NCBI RefSeq assembly: GCF_004769235.1
Contig: NZ_RQFG01000018.1
Location: 310,001-374,000, forward strand
Direction: 5' to 3'
DNA from: Leptospira kanakyensis
GTDB taxonomy: Bacteria > Spirochaetota > Leptospiria > Leptospirales > Leptospiraceae
DNA length: 64,000 nucleotides
Below are positions 1 through 9,338 of this stretch, in pieces. Position 1 is the stretch's first letter. The number at the start of each line of letters is the position of its first letter. Under the pieces are notes generated by a model, which saw nothing but the letters and a program-made list of their open reading frames with translations, was not told where the DNA came from and made no database searches. The position numbers and the translations under genes were made by a program.

Positions 1-1738
1 CTAACACGGATGTAATGGTGACAGTTTGTGGGGTGTTCCAATTCCCAGTCGTAAAGTTTAATGAACTTGGTGAAACGGTAATTTCGGAAGTATTGCTAGA
101 TGTGATGCTAGGGATGCTAACAGAGTTTGTGGGTTGAGAGTTTAAAACAACGGTAAAGGTTTCAGTTGATGGTGTTCCATTTTCATGTACCACAAGTCCA
201 CCAACGGGTGTGACAGTAAAACCTGCCGTGTCATCATCTGTGACTAAGATTGTGACTGAGGATGGTGGTGATACTGAGTTATACACAGGATCGGCAGAAC
301 CACCTGTGTCCACAGATCCAAATTGTAAGGTAACAGTTCTTGTGTCTTCATCAATGGCATTGTTATTTGTCGTCACGTTAACGTATTGGTCTACGTTCCA
401 ATTGGCATTCGTAAAAACTAAGCTCGTGGTACTGATATTCGTGATTGTATTGTTTTCTGAAATTCCTGTGAGTGTGACTGTAAATCCAGGAGGTGGTTGG
501 GACAAAAGATGGATGGCAAAGGAAAGATTCCCGCCGTTTTCAGAAATGGTCAAACTACCTGGCGCCGTAAGAACAAAACCTGGAACATCATCATCTGTGT
601 TAGTCACCGAAGGGAAAACTGGCCCCGCCAAACCATTGTAATCTGTATCAGCAGAAGTGGCAGCACCAACCACGATTGAAACAGTTTTTGGACCATCCAC
701 GATAAATTCATTCACTCCAGTGACAGTGACAATTTTTGGAGTAAACCATTCTCCCGGTGCAAAGGTAAGCGAAGAAGGGGAAGCTGTACCTTCTGAACTC
801 GGTGTGGCTACGATGGAAGGAATGGTCACTGAACTTGTAGGTAGAGTATTCATCACCACAGCAAAACTTACGGCTCCACCCGCTTCCGTTGTTGTGAGTC
901 CAGATAAATTGACAACAGTAAACCCTGCCACATCATCGTCCACATTGGTTCCGGTAATGACAGGAATTGGTTTTCCCATATAAGCGGGATCATTGGAAAC
1001 TGTGGGATCCGCTGAAATTTGAAAAGTACTTTCATCCACACTAAAGTCATCTACACCAGTCACGGTGACAGTTTGTGGCACATTCCAATTGTTAGGTGTA
1101 AAAACAAGTTCTACTGCTGCAACGGTAGCTTCTGTTGTATCATTGGATACAAAATTCCGAATGATGACATCTTGCATTGGCCTTGTTTGTAAAACATAAG
1201 CAATGGTTCCGGTTTCTCCTGTTTCAGATGTGATGAGACCTAAAGTGGGACTTGCTGCTACACCAGAGGATTCATCGTCAGTATTCACAACAAGTAATAC
1301 GGGAAGTCCTTGAGTAGAAAATCGAATGTCCGTTGTAAATATACTTCCTAATTGGACTCTATAGTTTTGATTTCCATCAGCTATTAAATCATCCACACCC
1401 GCCAAACGAATGCTTTGTGGTGTGTCCCAATTATCTTCTGAAAATTCTAGATAAGTTGCGGATAAAAGTACTCCTTCTGTGGGATCAGAGACAGTGATCG
1501 GCCCAATTCTTACTGAACTGTTTGGTTCTATGTTCAAACGAATTGTGAATTCTGCTTGTCTTCCATTTTCACTCGTGAATAAAAAATTCGGAGCTTCGTA
1601 AATGACAGAACCTTGCCCGGTTGTAGATGCAAAAAAAGATCCGATTAACATCTGTAAATTCAGTGGTGTTATGGATTGGCAAGAGACAGTGAGAGTGGAA
1701 ATTACGAGGGAAATGATGGAAATACAGACTCTGAACAT
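1..1738 (-). CDS. Repeat lipoprotein with Calx-beta-like domains (3' end beyond window)
   Basis: This open frame starts at the ATG at 1738 and is still open at base 1, so only the first 579 codons are seen. The N-terminus is a short basic-hydrophobic leader followed by LTVSC, a relaxed spirochaetal lipobox, so it is probably a lipoprotein. After about 40 residues the protein consists of repeats of roughly 110-120 residues, at least four visible. Each repeat carries a GF.V or similar opening, a Glu-rich strand, an F...NW..PQ.VTVTGV motif, then D....DG and a closing DDD. This is the pattern of Calx-beta/cadherin-like beta-sandwich repeats of bacterial surface proteins. Such repeats usually bind calcium or mediate adhesion; that role is inferred. 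It is transcribed divergently from the CoA-transferase gene. Confidence 0.8.
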   Translation of the reverse strand, partial: MFRVCISIISLVISTLTVSCQSITPLNLQMLIGSFFASTTGQGSVIYEAPNFLFTSENGRQAEFTIRLNIEPNSSVRIGPITVSDPTEGVLLSATYLEFSEDNWDTPQSIRLAGVDDLIADGNQNYRVQLGSIFTTDIRFSTQGLPVLLVVNTDDESSGVAASPTLGLITSETGETGTIAYVLQTRPMQDVIIRNFVSNDTTEATVAAVELVFTPNNWNVPQTVTVTGVDDFSVDESTFQISADPTVSNDPAYMGKPIPVITGTNVDDDVAGFTVVNLSGLTTTEAGGAVSFAVVMNTLPTSSVTIPSIVATPSSEGTASPSSLTFAPGEWFTPKIVTVTGVNEFIVDGPKTVSIVVGAATSADTDYNGLAGPVFPSVTNTDDDVPGFVLTAPGSLTISENGGNLSFAIHLLSQPPPGFTVTLTGISENNTITNISTTSLVFTNANWNVDQYVNVTTNNNAIDEDTRTVTLQFGSVDTGGSADPVYNSVSPPSSVTILVTDDDTAGFTVTPVGGLVVHENGTPSTETFTVVLNSQPTNSVSIPSITSSNTSEITVSPSSLNFTTGNWNTPQTVTITSVL

Positions 1739-1845
1739 GATTCCCTTTTGTACTTGTAACGCTTCCAGTTAGGGTTCTCCCTCTATATATTACGAGAAAA
1801 ATACCTTTAATCAGAAAAAAATTTCCAGGACTGCAATAAAACAAA
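1739..1845. promoter_or_regulatory. Divergent intergenic region, probable promoters
   Basis: These 107 bases separate two divergent genes and must hold the promoters of both. An AT-rich block with TATATATTACG near 1784-1794 is the best -10 candidate, but I cannot assign -35 elements with confidence. No clear inverted repeat is visible. Confidence 0.3.
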
Positions 1846-3039
1846 ATGAGCCAAAATCAAAACCAATCATCCAAAGGACCACTTGCTGGTGTAAAAGTTG
1901 TCGACTTATCTTTACTCCTTCCAGGCCCACTTTGTTCGCAACACTTAGCGGATATGGGAGCAGAAGTCATCAAAATTGAAAACCCAAGAGCTTATGATGG
2001 GTCTCGTGCGATGTTCAAAGGCAAAACAGGATATCCTGCTTTGTACATGATGCTCAATCGCAATAAAAAAGCGATCACACTGAATCTAAAACGAGAACAA
2101 GCCAAAGAGATTCTATTTAAACTTTTAGAAGATGCAGACATTTTACTCGAAGGATTTCGTCCCGATGGAATGGATAAGATGGGAATTGGTTATGATGTCT
2201 TAAAAGAAAAATTTCCTAAGTTGATTTACTGTGGAATTTCTGGCTACGGCATCTCGGGAAAATACGTAGATTTTGCGGGACACGATTTGAATTACTTAGC
2301 AGTATCTGGTGTCCTTGACCAAACTGGAAATCCTCCACGGCCTGCTGGTTTTCAATTGGCAGATGTGGGTGGAGGAACACTCACAGCACTTTCTGCGATC
2401 CTAGCTGCTCTTTACTTCAGAGAAAAAACTGGCAAAGGACAACGGATTGATATTTCTATGACAGATGCATCTCTCCAATTTCTTTCGTTATACGGTGGAA
2501 TTTTATCTTCTTCGGAAAAATCTCCTGAAGCTGGAAATGATATTTTATCAGGTAAATTACCAAACTATAATGTTTATGAAACGAAAGAAGGTCGGTATGT
2601 AGCACTTGGTGCCTTAGAAGATATGTTCTTCCAAACTTTTTTACGGGCAGCAGGAATGGAAAACTTAACCAAAGACTACCCGATGAACGAAGAAAACATT
2701 CCGCTCATTAAACAAAAGTTAACCGATTATTTTAAATCCAAAACCTATTCCGATTTACAACCAATCTTTGACAATACGGATGCTTGCCTTTCTCCCATTC
2801 TCAATATGAAGGAAGTTTCAGAAGATCCACATATGAAAGAACGTGGTATGGTGATCGAAAGAAACCATCCGAAATACGGTCCAATTTTACAATTTGGATC
2901 TCCGTTTCATTTTTCAGAGACACCTTTTGTTTACAGAAACGATCCACCAGAACATGGGGAACATACGGAAGAGATTTTAGGTGGTTTGGGCTTTCCAAAA
3001 GATAAAATTGCGGAGTTTAAAAAAGACCGAGTGATCTAA
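1846..3039 (+). CDS. CaiB/BaiF-family CoA-transferase (alpha-methylacyl-CoA racemase-like)
   Basis: The 397-residue product is a full-length family III CoA-transferase. Known members move CoA between carboxylic acids or racemise 2-methylacyl-CoA. Visible features are the N-terminal LAGVKVVDLS nucleotide-fold start, the motif GHDLNY with His146, and the ADVGGG motif with Asp173. This His/Asp pair corresponds to the acid-base pair of alpha-methylacyl-CoA racemases (His126/Asp156 in the mycobacterial enzyme), and the spacing favours racemase over formyl-CoA transferase. The start ATG at 1846 has only a weak, distant purine stretch (CCAGGA) upstream. It stands alone, followed after 75 bases by the SbcD-like gene. 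A role in branched-chain or methyl-branched fatty-acid breakdown is inferred; substrate specificity cannot be read from sequence. Confidence 0.88.
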   Translation: MSQNQNQSSKGPLAGVKVVDLSLLLPGPLCSQHLADMGAEVIKIENPRAYDGSRAMFKGKTGYPALYMMLNRNKKAITLNLKREQAKEILFKLLEDADILLEGFRPDGMDKMGIGYDVLKEKFPKLIYCGISGYGISGKYVDFAGHDLNYLAVSGVLDQTGNPPRPAGFQLADVGGGTLTALSAILAALYFREKTGKGQRIDISMTDASLQFLSLYGGILSSSEKSPEAGNDILSGKLPNYNVYETKEGRYVALGALEDMFFQTFLRAAGMENLTKDYPMNEENIPLIKQKLTDYFKSKTYSDLQPIFDNTDACLSPILNMKEVSEDPHMKERGMVIERNHPKYGPILQFGSPFHFSETPFVYRNDPPEHGEHTEEILGGLGFPKDKIAEFKKDRVI

Positions 3040-3114
3040 CAGCTCCCTTGCTTTTTTTTCGTAATTTCTTTATTTTGTCCCAGGGGGGAGGTAAACTCTC
3101 CCTAAACCTACAGT

Positions 3115-4206
3115 ATGAAGTTATTACAAGTTTCCGACCTCCATCTTTCCCAAAATTCCCCCGAAGAAAAGAGTTATTCTCTTTCCGTATTACGAGAAAT
3201 TTTACAAACAGCGGAATCTACAAAATGTGATCGCATTCTATTTTGTGGAGATCTTTTTAATACCTTCCCTGATTTAGAATCACTCCGCTCGGAATTCTTA
3301 AAAGAAGTTTCTTCTTATTCGGGAATCATTTATTTTCTTCCAGGAAACCATGAAATCCTTGAGAAAAAAGGAAATAATAACCGTTATGCGGACTATGATT
3401 GGTCTTCGAAAGTAAAAGTTTTGGACAAAACTCCTTATTTTTTATTTGAAGATAACGGAATCGAATTTTTATCCATCCCTCACCAAGAAAACTATTCTGA
3501 ACTTTTACTTTCTCCTCCACCGGCAAAACAAACAAAACTAAGAATTGGTCTTGCTCATGGAACTGTTTCTGGAATGAGTTTTACTGGCCTAAGTGAGGAA
3601 GAAGAAGAGGGTGGATCCTATTTAGATCCTCATCTCATTCAAAACTTAGGATTGGATTATCTTGCTATAGGACATTTACACCGTGCACGTACAGGTATGA
3701 TTGGAAACTGTGAGGTTGGTTATGCGGGATCATCTCGCGTTTGGAGAAAAGGAGAGTCTGGAAAAAGAGGAGGGATTCTCCTTCATGTTGATGGGGCAAA
3801 GGTTCGCACTGAATCCGTTTATTTTAAGTCAGCTGGTGAATATAGAGAAATTTTAGTTTCCTTAGATACGGAAGGAAAACCAGAAGAAAGTATCGAAACC
3901 TATTTGGATGGAACAAACCCGGAGGATTGGATTGTATTTCGTTTTCTTGGTTATGTTGACTCCATGGTAGAAAAACAAAAATTCCAAGAAACTGTTCTTC
4001 GCGATTGGAAATCAAAATTCCGAATTTTAGAATTTGATCCCGATGAATCACAAATCACTGTCATCCAACATCTTTCTGAAAATGAATTTGTGAAACAATT
4101 CCTTGATAAAATGAATGAAAGGAAAGAACAAATGGATCCTTTCCTTTGGAAACATACAAGGGTCACTGGGATTCGATTGATTTTAGAAGGTAAAAAAAAC
4201 CGATGA
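3115..4206 (+). CDS. SbcD/Mre11/YhaO-like metallophosphoesterase nuclease
   Basis: The 363-residue protein is a calcineurin-like phosphoesterase of the Mre11/SbcD type. The metal-binding motifs appear in order: D8-L-H10, GD at 45-46, GNHE at 77-80, His148 in LAHG, and GHLH at 186-189. Members are Mn-dependent double-strand exonucleases and endonucleases that work with an SMC-like ATPase. Its stop overlaps the start of the next gene by four bases (ATGA), and that gene encodes exactly such an ATPase, so the two surely act as a complex. Because the partner has membrane segments in its coiled coil, YhaO of the YhaO/YhaN pair is a closer match than classical SbcD. A DNA repair or end-processing role is inferred from the family. 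Confidence 0.85.
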   Translation: MKLLQVSDLHLSQNSPEEKSYSLSVLREILQTAESTKCDRILFCGDLFNTFPDLESLRSEFLKEVSSYSGIIYFLPGNHEILEKKGNNNRYADYDWSSKVKVLDKTPYFLFEDNGIEFLSIPHQENYSELLLSPPPAKQTKLRIGLAHGTVSGMSFTGLSEEEEEGGSYLDPHLIQNLGLDYLAIGHLHRARTGMIGNCEVGYAGSSRVWRKGESGKRGGILLHVDGAKVRTESVYFKSAGEYREILVSLDTEGKPEESIETYLDGTNPEDWIVFRFLGYVDSMVEKQKFQETVLRDWKSKFRILEFDPDESQITVIQHLSENEFVKQFLDKMNERKEQMDPFLWKHTRVTGIRLILEGKKNR

Positions 4207-6512
4207 AATTAAAAATAGAAAACTTCGGAATCTTTTCTAAAAAAGAATTTCCAATCGAAAGAGTGACGGTATTCACAGGGCCCAATGAATCGGGAAAAAC
4301 AACCATCCTCGATGCATTTGTCTCTGCACTTGTGAAAATTGTTGGAAGTACAAAGTTTGGTGCCACTTTGAATTCCCGATACAAAGCCGAAAGAAATTCC
4401 GATTTAGGAATTCCTAAACTCAGTTTATCACCCAATTTGTTTTTGAATTCACTTGTGATTCGTGAAGGGAATATGGATGTTGGTTCCGAAAAGGAGTTGG
4501 TATCCACCATTGAACAAACGATATTTGATAGTGGTTACAATCCCTCCCAATTAAAAGAACAAGTCGAACAACTTTCCGAAAAAACAGGAAAAAGAAAGTC
4601 AGCCAAAGACTGGAATTTGGCTTTGTCTGAATTAAACTTAGCCAAACAAAAGTTTGATGCTTCTGAATCTTCTTTAAATAGAATTTCTTCTCAATTTGTT
4701 GATTTACCCATTTGGGAAACCGAACGTCAAAAATTAAAACAAGAATTGGAGAATTCAAATTCCGAACAAACCAAATTGCAGTCAGAATTTCTCGAGTTTA
4801 AAGAAACCGAACAACACAACGAAGTGGATCGTGTCTATGGCCAACTATTACAATGGGAAACTTTGGAATCGGAGTCTAAACAAGAAGAAAAAATTCTACA
4901 GTCAGGTTGGGACCAAAAATCCAAACTCTTAGATGGCGAACTCAAATCATTAGAACAAAAACGAAATTTATCCAAAGAGAGACTTGTCGGGTTAGAATCA
5001 AAATTAGAATCGTCTTCTGCTCAAAAAAAACAGATCGAACAAAAATCTAAAAAACTAGAATCCTATTTTGATTATTTTGAAACTTGGAAACAAACGGTTC
5101 GAAGGTTTCAGGAAGAATCCCCTGTCGTAAAAAAGGTTATCTGGAATCCATTGTACAGAAGTTTGGCGGGAGTAGCTGGTGTCCTCGGAATTTTTTCTGG
5201 AATTTTGATTCTATTTTATGACTTCAGTGGATGGGCTTATATTCTTCCCGCGGCTTTGATTTTTTCTGCAGTTTGTTTGATGATTGTAGCCAAAGATACA
5301 AAAAATGAACGTGATGAACCCAAATGGAATGAAATGGTTCGCCGCATTGCCACGGAAATGGAAACAAAAACTCTGGGTGAGTGGAAACCAGAATCCATAA
5401 CAATGGATTCCTTATCTTTATGTTTCCAAAGGTATGAAAGAGAATACACAAAACAAAAATTGGAATCAGAAGGTTTTGGTTCTACTCTGTCTTCTCTGGA
5501 AGAAGAAATCATTCGACTACGTGGAGAAGATAAAAAAATAAATGAAACCGTTTTGGAAAAAGAACGGGAGTTGGCAGGTGTTTGGCGAGAGGCGGGGGTT
5601 CAATCATTATCTGAACTTTCGGAATTGTACGTTCAAATTCGGTTGAAACAAGAAAAACTAAAAACTCTCACCGAGTCCTTAAAAATCGAATCCAAAAAAT
5701 GGGGAACCGCAGATTTAGGGGAACTCAAACTTAAAACAAAAGACAAAATATCTGATCTTGAAAAAAAAGGAATTTCTAAAAGTTTTTCTTCTGAAGATAG
5801 GGCCACCAAACAAAGATTAGAAAATAGAATTCAAACACTTTCAGACAAAATCCGCGAATTAGAACGAAGTATTGTGGAACTGGAAAAAAAGTTAGATACA
5901 GGAAAGGCTGTTTTAGAATCACAAATGGTTCCTGCCCAAAAAGAATGGGAAACAAACAAACGTAACTTAGAACTGAAAGAAAAATGGAAAAATGATTTAG
6001 ACAGAAACTTTCAAAGTTTGGAAGTGTTGTCCGAAATCTTTTCTGAGATGCAAGTAGAAAGTACGGACAAAATGTCCTCCCTTGTAAAATCACTCCAAAC
6101 AAGAATGGATGCATTAAAAGGATCACTTCCCACAAAACAAATCCAGTGGAATGGTTTCTCTGACGAAATTCAAATCACCACAGACTCTTCTAGTGATCGT
6201 TTTCGTTTCGAAAATTTATCCACAGGAACTAAAGAACAAATTTCATTTGTTCTTCGGTTGGAATATGCTTTCCGGATTGGAAAACAATTCAATTTACCAT
6301 TTTTACTTTTGGATGAACCGTTTCGACATATGGATGCGGAAAGACGTGACTCAGCTCTCGCATACACACTCCAGTGTTTAACAAATGCAGAGGAAGAATG
6401 GAAGGTGGTATTTTTTACTTTTGATAGCGAACTAGTTTCTAAGATAAAAGTTTTGGCAGCGGATCAAAAACTCCCCTGCCAAATCCATGAGTTGACTAAA
6501 CGAGTTTCTTAG
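4203..6512 (+). CDS. SbcC/Rad50/YhaN-like AAA ATPase with membrane segments in its coiled coil
   Basis: The 769-residue protein is an SMC-like ATPase. Residues 1-40 contain the Walker A motif GPNESGKT (26-33). Long coiled coils cover about 125-305 and 370-640. The C-terminal ATPase half has the signature LSTGTKEQ (from 672) and Walker B LLLDEP with Asp704/Glu705. In place of a zinc hook at the coil apex there are two hydrophobic segments, about 322-341 and 345-365, which would form a membrane hairpin; no CxxC hook is seen. This is the arrangement of the B. subtilis YhaN family. It is coupled by an ATGA overlap to the nuclease gene before it. The inferred role is a membrane-tethered nuclease complex. 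Its 3' end overlaps the convergent tpx gene by 17 bases. Confidence 0.85.
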   Translation: MKLKIENFGIFSKKEFPIERVTVFTGPNESGKTTILDAFVSALVKIVGSTKFGATLNSRYKAERNSDLGIPKLSLSPNLFLNSLVIREGNMDVGSEKELVSTIEQTIFDSGYNPSQLKEQVEQLSEKTGKRKSAKDWNLALSELNLAKQKFDASESSLNRISSQFVDLPIWETERQKLKQELENSNSEQTKLQSEFLEFKETEQHNEVDRVYGQLLQWETLESESKQEEKILQSGWDQKSKLLDGELKSLEQKRNLSKERLVGLESKLESSSAQKKQIEQKSKKLESYFDYFETWKQTVRRFQEESPVVKKVIWNPLYRSLAGVAGVLGIFSGILILFYDFSGWAYILPAALIFSAVCLMIVAKDTKNERDEPKWNEMVRRIATEMETKTLGEWKPESITMDSLSLCFQRYEREYTKQKLESEGFGSTLSSLEEEIIRLRGEDKKINETVLEKERELAGVWREAGVQSLSELSELYVQIRLKQEKLKTLTESLKIESKKWGTADLGELKLKTKDKISDLEKKGISKSFSSEDRATKQRLENRIQTLSDKIRELERSIVELEKKLDTGKAVLESQMVPAQKEWETNKRNLELKEKWKNDLDRNFQSLEVLSEIFSEMQVESTDKMSSLVKSLQTRMDALKGSLPTKQIQWNGFSDEIQITTDSSSDRFRFENLSTGTKEQISFVLRLEYAFRIGKQFNLPFLLLDEPFRHMDAERRDSALAYTLQCLTNAEEEWKVVFFTFDSELVSKIKVLAADQKLPCQIHELTKRVS

Positions 6513-7011
6513 CTTCCGCAAGAACTGTATCGTAATTAGGTTCGCTACCTATTTCCGGTACGAGTTCTGTATATCTTACGATATCGTCTTTATCTACAAC
6601 AAAAACGGCACGGGCAGAAAGACCAGCAAGTGGACCCGCAGCGATATGAGTTCCATAATTTTTGGAAAAAGAAAAATCTTTAAACTGAGATCCTGTGATT
6701 AAGTTTTCAGAATCAATTCCTTCTGTGGAACAAAAACGTTTCATCGCAAAAGGAAGGTCACCAGAAATGATGAGAGTGGTGATTCCATTTTCTTTCGCTG
6801 CTTTTTCGTTAAACTTTTTAGTTTCGAGGGCACAAACTGCTGTGTCCAAACTAGGAACTGCTACGAGAATTTTTACCTTTCCAGATAAGTCTTTGAGTGT
6901 TAAATCACCTAAGTCTTGTTTTGCGACTCGGAAATCAGGAGCTTTGTCCCCTGGTTTTGGAATGTTTCCTTCTAGGGGAACGGGATTTCCTTTGAGAGTT
7001 ACTTGGGCCAT
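6496..7011 (-). CDS. tpx: Thiol peroxidase (atypical 2-Cys peroxiredoxin)
   Basis: The 171-residue protein reduces hydrogen peroxide and alkyl hydroperoxides using thioredoxin as donor. It has the peroxidatic Cys60 in [11 protein letters not shown] and the resolving Cys94 in PFAMKRFC, exactly the positions and spacing of Tpx. The usual TPVC is TAVC here, but the catalytic Thr57 and Cys60 are kept. The start is well supported by AAGGAG five or six bases upstream of the ATG. It is convergent with, and overlaps by 17 bases, the ATPase gene on the other strand. A cytoplasmic or periplasmic location cannot be separated by sequence, though no signal peptide is present. Confidence 0.95.
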   Translation of the reverse strand: MAQVTLKGNPVPLEGNIPKPGDKAPDFRVAKQDLGDLTLKDLSGKVKILVAVPSLDTAVCALETKKFNEKAAKENGITTLIISGDLPFAMKRFCSTEGIDSENLITGSQFKDFSFSKNYGTHIAAGPLAGLSARAVFVVDKDDIVRYTELVPEIGSEPNYDTVLAEAKKLV

Positions 7012-7047
7012 GATTGTCTCCTTTGTATTTAGATTAATTCTAGTCTT

Positions 7048-8181
7048 TCAGTGAATGGATTCTTCGGGAAGGATTTTTTCCATCCAAAGTAAAGATTCTG
7101 AAAGTTCTCCCCTCCGAATGGTCGTTGCCAAATGGTGCACCCGATCCAAAAGCCACGAAGGTGAAACCTCAGTGATGTCTCGAAAGGCATTTAGTTCTTC
7201 TTTATTTAAGGATCCATCAAATGAGGAACAGAGGGCAAAAATAGCAACCGGCCATTTTCTTTCTTCTTTTGTTAAATTTTGGAATGAAAGGACAAATTCT
7301 GCCCAATCATCTAAGTTTGTTAGTTTGTCTTTATTTGGTAATAGCCCAATCAATCCAAAAAGCAAATATTCGAAGTTAGGGTGGAACGTTTTTGTATAAA
7401 CAATGGAGATGGCAACAGATCGAGCTGCCGATTCTATAAATTCTTTTCTACGTTCTTTGGATTTGATTTTTAACAACATGGCATCGGATAATTTTCTTGT
7501 GATGATCCTTTTGCGAAGTTCATATAAAATCATATATGTAGTCAAACTATCCCAAATTCCTGTCACTGGCCCGGATATGTATTCAATAAGAAACCTAAGT
7601 CCTGTCCTACCCAAAAATACCTTTAATAAAAGTTTGGCGATGATATTCGAAAGGAAAACCTTACTCTTATACAAGAGGGTACGAAAAAAAAGAGCTCTTT
7701 CATTTAGATGTTTATAAGGATCAATTCCATACAATCGAATCCGTGGATCAGGAATTTCTAAAACCAACCTAGCCATCATACCAGGAATGGGTGTGATGAG
7801 TTCTGGTTCTTCCGCAAGTTCAATGTCAGCGTACTGTGCCATTCGAAAGGAAAGATAAAATCCCAATCGAAAGAGAAGGTAAAATTCGATGATGGTCAAT
7901 AGTGCCAAAAGAAAAATAAATCCGGAAAGAGCAGAGTAGGAGAGATTGGACAGTGGCCAAAATAGGAAGGGAGGTAAGTAAGTAGAGAGGGCCACAAAGG
8001 CCACAGAAGGCAGAAACCCAATCCAAAAAGACCAAAAAATCCCCCAAATGATAAGGGTTTTTGTATGGGAGGCAAAACTTTTGCCTGAGTCCTTAGGTTT
8101 TTGGGAACCGGTGCCTATAGAAACAAGTAGCCGACGGCCCCACTTTTCTAGAAAACCTGGTTTGTAACGTTCTGTACTCAT
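7048..8181 (-). CDS. Integral membrane protein with possible TerB-like C-terminal domain
   Basis: I do not recognise a named family. From the ATG at 8181 the product has 377 residues; an in-frame TTG at 8193 would add four, but there is no clear ribosome site for it. Two or more strong membrane segments lie around residues 45-110 (IIWGIFWSFWIGFLP and LSGFIFLLALLTIIEFYL). A long, basic helical region follows. Near the C-terminus ALCSSFDGSLNKEEL resembles the A..DG.....E turn of TerB-like helical domains, which sometimes bind metal; this is a weak inference. The gene is 36 bases upstream of tpx on the same strand and divergent from the desaturase, with only 41 bases between the two starts. Confidence 0.7.
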   Translation of the reverse strand: MSTERYKPGFLEKWGRRLLVSIGTGSQKPKDSGKSFASHTKTLIIWGIFWSFWIGFLPSVAFVALSTYLPPFLFWPLSNLSYSALSGFIFLLALLTIIEFYLLFRLGFYLSFRMAQYADIELAEEPELITPIPGMMARLVLEIPDPRIRLYGIDPYKHLNERALFFRTLLYKSKVFLSNIIAKLLLKVFLGRTGLRFLIEYISGPVTGIWDSLTTYMILYELRKRIITRKLSDAMLLKIKSKERRKEFIESAARSVAISIVYTKTFHPNFEYLLFGLIGLLPNKDKLTNLDDWAEFVLSFQNLTKEERKWPVAIFALCSSFDGSLNKEELNAFRDITEVSPSWLLDRVHHLATTIRRGELSESLLWMEKILPEESIH

Positions 8182-8222
8182 TTTTTTTTGCAACCGAAAT
8201 CTGGCTTTAGGACTCCCACACC

Positions 8223-9338
8223 ATGAAACAGGAATTCTCTATGACGACACAAGCTGAAATCAAAACGAAAGCCCCCATTGATTGGGTCACGACAATATTT
8301 TTACTCACATCTCCTTTGGTAGGGATCTTTGGAACCCTTTATCTTTACCTTTATGATTCCATCCATCTTGGCACTTGGGCCTTATTTGTGTTTTATTTCT
8401 TCGCAACCGGAATGGGGATTACCGTTGGTTACCATAGACTTTTTTCACACAAAGCTTATGAAGCAAAATCTCCCATCAAACTTTTGTTACTTCTTTTTGG
8501 AGCGGCTGCCTTTCAATCAACTGCTCTCGAATGGAGTGAAGACCACCGCATCCACCACAGGTTTGTAGATACAGACAAAGATCCGTATTCGATTAAAAAA
8601 GGATTTTGGTTTGCTCATATTGGTTGGTTGTTTCGCAAACGTAAGTATGTTCAAAATGGGGTTCAAGATTTGGTGAATGACCCTCTCGTTCTTTGGCAAC
8701 ATAAACATTTTTATTCCATTTCTATCTTTATGTGTTTTTTCCTTCCTGGTCTTATCACTATGTTATGGGGTTCTTTTTTAGAAGGATTTTTTGTCGCGGG
8801 ATTTCTTCGACTTTTTGTGGTCCACCAATTTACTTTTTTTATCAACAGTGCTTGCCATGTTTGGGGAGAACGCACCTTTTCCAAAGAACAAACTGCTAGA
8901 GACAATTGGATCATCGCCTTTTTTACGTTTGGTGAAGGTTTTCATAACTTCCATCATGAATTCCAGGCAGATTATCGGAACGGGATTCGTTGGTTTGATT
9001 ATGATCCATCTAAATGGATGATCAGAGGACTTTCCTATCTTGGTCTCACTTATAATTTAAAAAAAGTTTCAGAAGAAAAAATTCTACAAAAAACAATGTA
9101 TCTAAAGGAAAAAGAAACTTTAAACCAACATACAAATTTGGAAGAATCCAAACTTCGCCATTGGGAAGAACAACTTGCCAATCTTCGTGAAACTACTTTA
9201 CAAGAATTTCAAAATTGGACAAAAGCAAAACAAACAGCGAATGCAGAAGAAGCTGGTGTGTTCCGTAAGAACTTTGAAAAAACTAAAGAAAGTTGGGAAA
9301 AACTCCTAAACCAACCAGGAAACCCGCTTTTTTCTTAA
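8223..9338 (+). CDS. Membrane fatty-acid desaturase (acyl-CoA delta-9 type)
   Basis: The 371-residue protein is a di-iron membrane desaturase that introduces a cis double bond into acyl chains using oxygen. All three histidine boxes are present: H71RLFSH76, H108RIHH112 and H241NFHH245. Four hydrophobic segments surround them (about 22-45, 50-70, 85-100, 163-205). The GFHNFHH box and overall length match the acyl-CoA/stearoyl desaturase group. An unusual charged, Glu/Lys/Gln-rich helical tail of about 85 residues follows the desaturase core (from about 285). The start at 8223 is followed by a second possible ATG at 8241. The 3' end overlaps the convergent histidine kinase stop by three bases (9336-9338). 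Confidence 0.92.
   Translation: MKQEFSMTTQAEIKTKAPIDWVTTIFLLTSPLVGIFGTLYLYLYDSIHLGTWALFVFYFFATGMGITVGYHRLFSHKAYEAKSPIKLLLLLFGAAAFQSTALEWSEDHRIHHRFVDTDKDPYSIKKGFWFAHIGWLFRKRKYVQNGVQDLVNDPLVLWQHKHFYSISIFMCFFLPGLITMLWGSFLEGFFVAGFLRLFVVHQFTFFINSACHVWGERTFSKEQTARDNWIIAFFTFGEGFHNFHHEFQADYRNGIRWFDYDPSKWMIRGLSYLGLTYNLKKVSEEKILQKTMYLKEKETLNQHTNLEESKLRHWEEQLANLRETTLQEFQNWTKAKQTANAEEAGVFRKNFEKTKESWEKLLNQPGNPLFS

Noticed and set aside
210..983. Open frames on the plus strand at 210-641 and 657-983
   Set aside because: They lie opposite the repeat lipoprotein, mirror its repeated codons and have no ribosome site or recognisable protein.
1569..1844. 91-codon frame on the minus strand before the lipoprotein start
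   Set aside because: It overlaps the lipoprotein leader in another frame and runs through the divergent promoter region.
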